NCBI RefSeq assembly: GCF_032884065.1
Contig: NC_088864.1
Span: forward strand, 18,865,999 to 18,929,998
DNA length: 64,000 nucleotides
From: Artemia franciscana
Lineage: Eukaryota; Arthropoda; Branchiopoda; Anostraca; Artemiidae
Reading direction: 5' to 3'
In this document: positions 29,650 to 64,000 of the stretch, piece after piece
How positions within the stretch are numbered: the stretch's first letter is position 1
How the letters are laid out: each line of letters starts with the position of its first letter
Position numbers and translations under genes: made by a program
Notes under the pieces: model-generated
Seen by the model: the letters and a program-made list of their open reading frames with translations, nothing else
Database searches by the model: none
Told to the model about the DNA's origin: nothing

Positions 29650-31830
29650 TTGCATATAGAACTGGTTCTTTCGCGGAACCATGGGCATATAAAGAATTAC
29701 AACTGTACCATGGGACATATAGCGATCGCAAATTCCGTCGGTCTGTCTGTCGGTCTGTCTGTCCCGGATTTGGTACTTTAGGCACTTCCAGGTAAGCCAG
29801 GACGATGAAATTTGACAGACGTATCAAGAATCAGACCAGATTAAATTAGAAATTGTTGTTTCCCCTATTTGACCATCTGGGGGAGAGGGAGTGGAGGGGC
29901 GGTTAAAATTGGAAAAATTAGAAAAAATTAGGCATTTTTAACTTACAAACTGGTGATCGAATCTTAATGAAATTTGATGTCTGGAAGGACATCGTGTCTC
30001 AGAGCTCTTATTTTAAATCCCAACCAGATCTGGTGACATTGGGGGGGGGAGTTGGGAGGGAAAAATCTTGGAAAATGCGTAGAGTTGAGGGATCTGGATG
30101 AAACTTGATGGGAAAAATAAGCACAAGTCCTAGATACGTGATTGACATAACCGTAACGGGTCTGCTCTTTGGGGTAGTTGGGAGGTTGTTTCATTCTGAA
30201 AAATTAGAAAAAATAAGGTATTTTTAACTTACGAACCGGTGGTCGGATCTCAGTAAAATTTGATATTTAGAAGGATATCGTGAATCAAAGCTGTTACTTT
30301 AAATCTCGACCGGATCTGGTGACATTAGGGGGAGTACGGGGGAGCCTAAAATTTTGGAAAATACGTAGAGTGGAGGGAACGGGATGAAACTTGGTGGGAA
30401 AAAAAGTGGAAGTCCTGGATAAGTGATTTACATAATCGGAACGGATCCGCTCTATTTGGGGGAGTTAGGGAGGAAGCTTAGTTACGAAAAATTAGAAAAA
30501 ATGACGTATTTTTAACTTACAGTGATTCGATCTTTATGAAACTTCATAGATCTGTTGTTTTAAATCCTGACTAGATCCAGTTTCATTGGGGGGGGGGCAG
30601 CTGGGGGAGGGGGTCGAAAATCTTAGAAAATATTTAAAGTGGAGAGATCAGGATGTAACTGTGTTGGCAGAATAAAAACAAGTCCAAGATACATGACTGA
30701 CATAACTGGACCGAAACCGCTCTTTTTGGTGGAATTGGAGCGGGGGAATAATTCGGAAAAATTAGAAAAATGAGGTATTTCTAACTTACGTGATTAAATC
30801 TTAATGTAATTTGATATTTAAAGGTGCTTTAGAGCTCTTATTTTAAATTCCGACCAGATCCTGTGATATTGGGGAAGGTGGAGGGGGAAACCGGAATTCT
30901 TGGAAAACGTGAAAATCGGGGCATCTTTATCTGACAAATAGGTGATCAGATCTTAATGAAACTTGATGTCTCAGATGCTCCATTTCCGACTCGAATTGGA
31001 TCCAGGGACATAGAGGGTTAGAGGGGGGAAACAGAAATCTTGGAAAACGCTTAGATTGGAGAGATCGGAGTGAAACTTGATGGAAAGAATAAGCACAAGT
31101 TTTAGATACGTGATTGACATAATTGACACGAATCCGTTCTCTTTGGAGGATCTGGGTGGTGTTAATTTGGAAAAATTAGACAAATTGAAGTATTTTTTAA
31201 CTTGAGAACGAGTGACCGGATCTTAATGAAACTTGATATTTAGAAGGACTCATGTCTCAGAGCTCTTATTTAAAATTCCCGCTAGATCTGTTGACATTGG
31301 GGGGAGTTGGAGGGGGAGATCTTGGAAAACGCTTAGAGTGGAGGAATCGGGATGAAGCTTGATGGATAGAACAAGAAAATGTCGTAGATACGCGATTGAC
31401 GTAACTGTACTGGGTTTGCTCTCTTTGTGGGAGTTAGGGGTGGGGTTCTATGCTATCGCAAGTTTGGTGCTACTGGACGTGCGAGGACGATGAAAATCGG
31501 TAAGGGTGTCAGGGAGCTGCACAAATTGACTTTATAAAGTCGTTTTCCCTGATTCGACCATCTGGGGGGCTGAAGGGAAAGGAAAAATTAGAAAAAATGA
31601 GGTATTTATAACTTACCAGTGGGTGATCGGATCCTAATGAATTTTGATATTTAGAAGAACATCGTGACTCAGAGCTTTTATTTTAAATCCCGACGGGCAT
31701 TAAGCCTCTGATTTTCCTTTTAAATTAATCTATTGATTCTTAGAATTTTGTTAGAGCTCATGCCATATGAGCTCATGGCTCTTCTAGCCTCGTCACAAGT
31801 GTCATATGAGCTCTTAGCTCTGGTTTTAGG
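29650..31830 (-). repeat. Family B array in reverse orientation, about 7 units
   Basis: The left end carries the terminal block (CATATAGCGATCGCAAATTC and a GTCTGTCTGTCGG repeat at 29715-29765), followed by ACTTTAGGCACTTCCAGGTA. Units of about 280-310 bp then repeat GATCTGGTGACATTGGGGGG, TTGGAAAAC-CTTAGAGTGGAG and TAAGCACAAGTCCTAGATAC. The right end (31740-31830) carries the other terminus, GAGCTCATGGCTCTTC and TCACAAGTGTCATATGAGCTC. Confidence 0.8.
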
Positions 31831-33300
31831 GGGAAGGGGGTGTTCGGTATTTTAAAGTAATGAAATATTCTCCGTAAGATAAGGGTTACACCTATATTGC
31901 AGAGTATTTAGAGTGAATGGTTCATTTTTCCTTATACTAAATATCAGGAGGCATATGAGTCGTCAGAAATCAAATTCCACGATATAAACCGTCTTAGTTT
32001 TGAGAAAGTGTAATGTTTTGGGAACAACCCAGTTTTGTCAATTGGTGATGTTCAAACAAAGTCCTATAGGTCTCCTTTTAGCTTACCCTATTAAACCAGT
32101 AGCATATTCAATTAGCTTCTACCTACATTTGTTTCTGTACTTTATTTTATTTTACTGGGAAAGCAGCCCCCCTCCCCCGAACATTCTATCAATGAAAATG
32201 TCACTAGTCTAAAGCTCAACAACTATTGACAAAACTAGACAAAGAAAAGCATACCTTTGTAATAAAGTGTTTATGTATTTCCTGACAGATCCTTCATCGT
32301 TGAAAGCGCAGATTTAGGCTACTGCATCCATTAGATTTGAGGTTTTCCATCTTTGGAACTTAGAGCATGCGGGTAAGAAATAATCGTTATGGAAACAGAT
32401 GTACATGACGTCACTAGTAACTTCTGCGTTTTATAGTAGAATTAGGCTTAGCTATGATTCAGTTGTTCTGTAAGAATAAAAAGCAGAAAATTTGAAGCAA
32501 TTTAAGACTTTATCGGTAAATAGTTTGGCAATTATTAAGACTAAGCAGAGGTATATAAAAAATAAAGAAAACGAAGTATTGAAAGGTTAAAAGTTCCATA
32601 CATCCTCAGAAAAATGACTTTTTTCTGATTTTACTCGAAAATGATGATAAAAGTTCGTCAGATTTAAAGAGCTTCCCAAATTTTTGTTAATATTTGTATA
32701 TACTTTTCCTAATTTCAATTGACAAAAGTCCATTTTTTTTTTAATTTTTTTTTAATCTTCATGCGGGGACAAAATTCAGCACTACCATTAAGCTACAAAA
32801 GGCATACAAAAGTAATTATACAATTTGTTCAAAATTTAGATTTTTGGTTAGAATTTTGCTAAGAAAAATATAAAAAAACAGTAATTGCATAATCAGATCT
32901 ATAAATCTCTCTTTAGGAGTATCTTGAAGGAAGAGTTTTGACAAACATACCTATTTTTCTAGGGGGGTTTTTCCGTAGGATGACTTCCCCCAACCACGGA
33001 TGCATTCACGAAGGCAGAGAATCGGGAAATTAGTACCTGCACTAGGAGGGCCATTTGTCAGCATGCGAAAATTTTCAACTTTTTTACCTGTTTATGGCAA
33101 TAAACTTATAAAAATTATAAAAATAAATAGTTGAAGTAACTGTTTGAAGTAATTTCTGTTCGTCTTAAGTTTGACTCTGAGTATCCATTTCAGTTTTTAC
33201 TCGTTCAGGATTTAATTATTCTTCTATAAGCAATTGCTATCCTTAGCTTTGACATGATTATGTATTTTAATATTTGTTTATTTTGGTTTCACTCATTGTT
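31830..33300. other. Intergenic sequence without recognised features
   Basis: AT-rich; I recognise no conserved frame or repeat family. One family A-like word (GTAATTTCTGTTCGTCTTAAG) near 33150 suggests an old remnant. Confidence 0.5.
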
Positions 33301-33419
33301 TGATAGTAGTAGTATCGGATTAATGACGCTTCTCGACTGCAAACCATTCTTTGATAGTAATTTTTGGTAGTTTTAAGTTTGAGTTGTCATAACACTTCAT
33401 TTTTTTTTTAAGTATTACC

Positions 33420-34476
33420 ATGGTTTTAACTTTTCTTTAAGAAACTTCTTTTGAGTGAGGTTTTCTAAAATTAATCGAAAAGACCTGCAGGAATGCACTG
33501 CAGGGCCGACGCAGGGACCTTAGTAGTCAAGAAGCGTCGTTAATCCGATACAATACAATACAATCGAAAAGACTGAAGAAATACTTTTTAAAAATTTTAA
33601 TATCAAAATAAATGACAATGATAAAAAGTTCCCTTTGCTATATTGGACTGTAAAATTTCATAAGAATCCCCCTAAACCACGGTTTATTGCTGGAGCAGCT
33701 AAATGACCAACCCGCACTGCTGCTACTGACCACTCTTTAATTTTAAAGGAAATTATAAATAAACTTAAAACCTACTGTTCTGGCATTAAAAAAATTCCGA
33801 ATTTTAATCCATATTGGAGTGTTAATAATTCACTGCAGGCGATAGATTGTTTAACAATGGTTTCAGCGAAAAGAAATCTATCAAGAAATCTTTCCTCTTA
33901 TCTATTAAGAGGTTCTTAAAAATAGACACTTATAATAAAAAAGCTATATGGATAAATTGCTTTAAGACTACAGTTAACTTGAGATGTTACAGCTTGAATA
34001 TGATATTTGATTTATTAGAATTTGTTTTATATAATACTTATATAAGATTCAATGGTAATATGTACAAGCAACTCGTGGGAATTCCCATGGGGGGGGGGGA
34101 ATACCAGCCCATTTATAGCTGACTTGTTTTTAAGTCAACTAGAATACAATTATATGATGGATATGAATAATCCAAATAATTTAAAACATGTTTTGTCAAA
34201 TAATAAAAGATATTTAGATGATATTTTGGTCTTTAACTGTAAGGATTTCATTGATATTTCTAGAAATATATCCATCCATCACAGCTTATTCTTAAGCCTA
34301 GTCATGGCACTGGTCTTGAAGATCATTTCTTAGATTTCAACATTAATATTTCTGATAATAATAAATTAAGTTTAAAATGTATGATAAATCGGATGATTTC
34401 GATTTTGAAGTGATTAATTTCCCATTCCCTGAAAGTAATATACACTCAAATACCACATATTCGGTGTTTTTCCTAC
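33420..34476 (+). pseudogene. Reverse-transcriptase relic, class unresolved (Penelope-like is one option)
   Basis: Fragments in shifting frames read LLYWTVKFHKNPPKPRFIAG, IINKLKTYCSGIKKIPNFNP, VLYNTYIRFNGNMYKQLVGI then PMGG, SPFIADLFLSQLEYNYMMD and KRYLDDILVFN. The order fits RT fingers, then the IPMGG-SPF motif and the catalytic YLDD. A stop interrupts after IAGAAK and a run of nine G frameshifts the IPMGG motif, so it is dead. The right end is cut by the assembly gap. Confidence 0.75.
33485..33562 (+). mobile_element. 78-bp insertion with (ATACA) tail and 12-bp target duplication
   Basis: AATCGAAAAGAC occurs on both sides (33473-33484, 33563-33574). The insert ends GATACAATACAATACA, a short simple tail. 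Part of it (GAAGCGTCGTTAATCCGAT) is inverted relative to 33316-33336. It is probably the 3' end of a SINE or LINE inserted in the RT relic. Confidence 0.65.
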
Positions 34477-34576
34477 NNNNNNNNNNNNNNNNNNNNNNNN
34501 NNNNNNNNNNNNNNNNNNNNNNNNNNNNNNNNNNNNNNNNNNNNNNNNNNNNNNNNNNNNNNNNNNNNNNNNNNNN
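34477..34576. other. Assembly gap of 100 N
   Basis: Exactly 100 N, the conventional size for a scaffold gap of unknown length. It separates the RT relic from a family B array, so repeat collapse is likely. Confidence 0.99.
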
Positions 34577-36367
34577 TCCAAGAATTCTGGTTTCCCCCTC
34601 CACCTCCCCCAATGTCACAAGATCTGGTCGGAATTTAAAATTAGAGCTTTAAGCACAAGATCCTTCTAAATATCAAATTTCATTAAGATTTGGTAACCCT
34701 TTTGTAAGATACAAATACCTCAATTTTCAAAATTACCCCCCCCCCAACTCCACCAAAGAGAGCAGATCCAGTCCGGTTATGTCAGTCACACATTTTAGAC
34801 AGGTTTTTATTCTTCCCATCTAGTTTCATCCTGATCTCTCCGCTTTAAGTATTATCTAATATTTCCGGTCCCCCCAACTACCCCCCCCCCAATGACGCTG
34901 GATCCGGTTGAGATTTAAAATAAGAGATCTGAGTACGAGGTCCTTCTAAATATGAAGTTTCATGAAGATCCGATCACTCCTTCCTAAGTTAAAAATACGT
35001 CATTTTTTCTAATTTTTGAGAATTAACAAATCCACCCCCCCCCCAAATAAAGCGGATCTGTTCCAATTATGTAAATCACGTATCTAAGACTGCTGCTTAT
35101 TTTTTCCCACCAAGTTTCATCCCGATCCCTCCAATCTAAGCGTTTTCCATGATTTTAGGTTCCCATACCCCAAACTCCCTCCCAACTCCCCTCCCCCAAT
35201 GTCATCAGATCCGGTCGGGATTTAAAATAAGAGCTCTGAGACACGATATCCTTCTAAATATCAAATTTCATTGAGATCCGATCACCCGTTCGTAAGTTAA
35301 AAATACCTCATTTTTTCTAATTTTTCAGAATTAACTCCCCACCCCCAATAGAGCGGATCCGTTCCAATTATGTAAACCACGTATCTAAGATTTCTGCTTA
35401 TTTTCCCCACCAAGTTTCATCCCGAGCCCTCCAATCTAAGCGTTTTCCATGATTTTAGGTTTCCCCACTCCAATGTCACCAGATCCGGTCGGGATTTAAA
35501 ATAAGAGCTTTGAGATACGATATCCTTCTAAATATTAAATTTCATTGAGTCCGATCACCCGTTCGTAAGTTAAAAATACCTCATTTTTTTCTAAATTTTC
35601 AGAATTAACCCCCCCCCCCCCCAACTACCCCAAAGAGAGCGGATCCATTCCGGTTATGTCAATTATGTAACTGGGACTTGTGCTTATTTTTCCCGATCCC
35701 TCCACTCTAAGTGTTTTCCAAGATTTTAGGTTTTCCCTTACCAACTTGCCCCCCCCCCCCCAATGTCACCAGATCCGGTCGGGATTTAAAATAAGAGCTC
35801 TGAGACACGATATCCTTTTAAATATCAAATTTCATTGAGATCCGATCACTCGTTCTTAAGTTAAAAATACCTCATTTTTCTAATTTTTCAGAATTAACCT
35901 CCCCCCCCCCAACTACCCCAAAGAGAGCCGATCCGTTCTGGTTATTTCAATCATGTATCTAGGACTTGTGCTTATTTTTCCCACCAAGTTTCATCCCGAT
36001 CCCTCAACTCTAAGTGTTTTCCAAGATTTTAGGTTTCCCCCTCCCGACCCCCCCCCCCCAATGTCACCAGATCCGGTCGGGATTTAAAATAACAGCTCCG
36101 AGACACGACATCCTTCCAAACATCAAATTTCATGAAGATCTGATCAACCATTCGTAAGTTAAAAATACTTCATTTTTTCTATTTTTTCCGAATTATCGGG
36201 GCCCTCCCCCCCAGATGGTCAAATCGGGAAAACGACTATTTTTAATTTAATCTGGTCCGGTCCCTAATACGCCTGCCAAATTTCATCGTCCTAGCTTACC
36301 TGGAAGTGCCTAAAGTAGCAAAACCGGGACCGACAGACAGACCGACAGAATTTGCGATTGCTATATG

Positions 36368-36395
<28 letters not shown>
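34577..36395 (+). repeat. Family B array, about 6 units, forward orientation
   Basis: The word CAGATCCGGTCGGGATTTAA recurs at about 34617, 34900, 35205, 35478, 35768 and 36066, spacing 275-308 bp. C runs of 8-14 follow the AGAATTAAC word in each unit. The right end has CCTGGAAGTGCCTAAAGTAG, a GACAGACAGACCGACAG run and the terminal CACTTGG hairpin region. Confidence 0.85.

Positions 36396-64000
<27,605 letters not shown>

Overview
The window is 64 kb of AT-rich, intron-rich, repeat-laden eukaryotic nuclear DNA. Spliced genes with GT-AG introns, LINE, Helitron, SINE and hAT-like remnants, long homopolymer tracts and one 100-N assembly gap all rule out a prokaryote. The conserved genes (a Rab3-GEF of the MADD/Rab3-GEP family, an Expanded/FRMD6-type FERM protein and signal peptidase subunit 2) fit an arthropod. 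A crustacean with a swollen genome, for example a branchiopod, is my guess from the look of the LINE and Helitron proteins, at low confidence.

Three host genes are supported. (1) MADD/Rab3-GEP on the minus strand runs from its start codon at 27418 down through coding exons at 27249-27418, 19593-19883, 15681-15858 and 7380-7552. All splice phases agree. The rest of the gene lies beyond base 1. (2) SPCS2 on the plus strand (26619-27164) is an uninterrupted 181-codon reading frame nested antisense inside MADD intron 1, ending only 84 bp from MADD exon 1. (3) A FERM-domain protein of the Expanded/FRMD6 type on the minus strand enters from the right edge and runs through nine exons (63846-64000 down to 36368-36828), with seven consecutive phase-1 introns, one GC-AG intron and two PPxY motifs near the C-terminus. 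Its 5' part is outside the window.

Nearly everything else is mobile or repetitive. Region by region: 1-7030 is foldback family A (named here) plus an old decayed tandem array; 7740-10190 is a broken minus-strand LINE; 12.1-14.5 kb holds family A, a second LINE scrap and a C-tract tandem array (family B, named here); 16.2-19.1 kb is more family A; 20003-21330 is a composite foldback built of both families; 22837-26016 is a complete-ended, internally deleted Helitron with duplicated helicase ends; 27.6 kb has a decayed copy of MADD exon 1; 27.9-29.6 kb is family A with a tRNA-type SINE inserted; 29.65-31.83 and 34.58-36.4 kb are oppositely oriented family B arrays flanking a reverse-transcriptase relic and the assembly gap; 37.4, 39.5-41.3, 46, 47.4-49.2, 55-60 and 63-63.8 kb are repeats in the introns of the FERM gene, including a hAT-like element with 8-bp target duplications.

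The host genes have no evident shared pathway: MADD acts in synaptic vesicle Rab activation, SPCS2 in ER signal peptide cleavage, and the FERM protein probably in Hippo growth control. The most unusual material is the foldback and tandem repeat families with strong hairpin potential, and the architecture of the Helitron.
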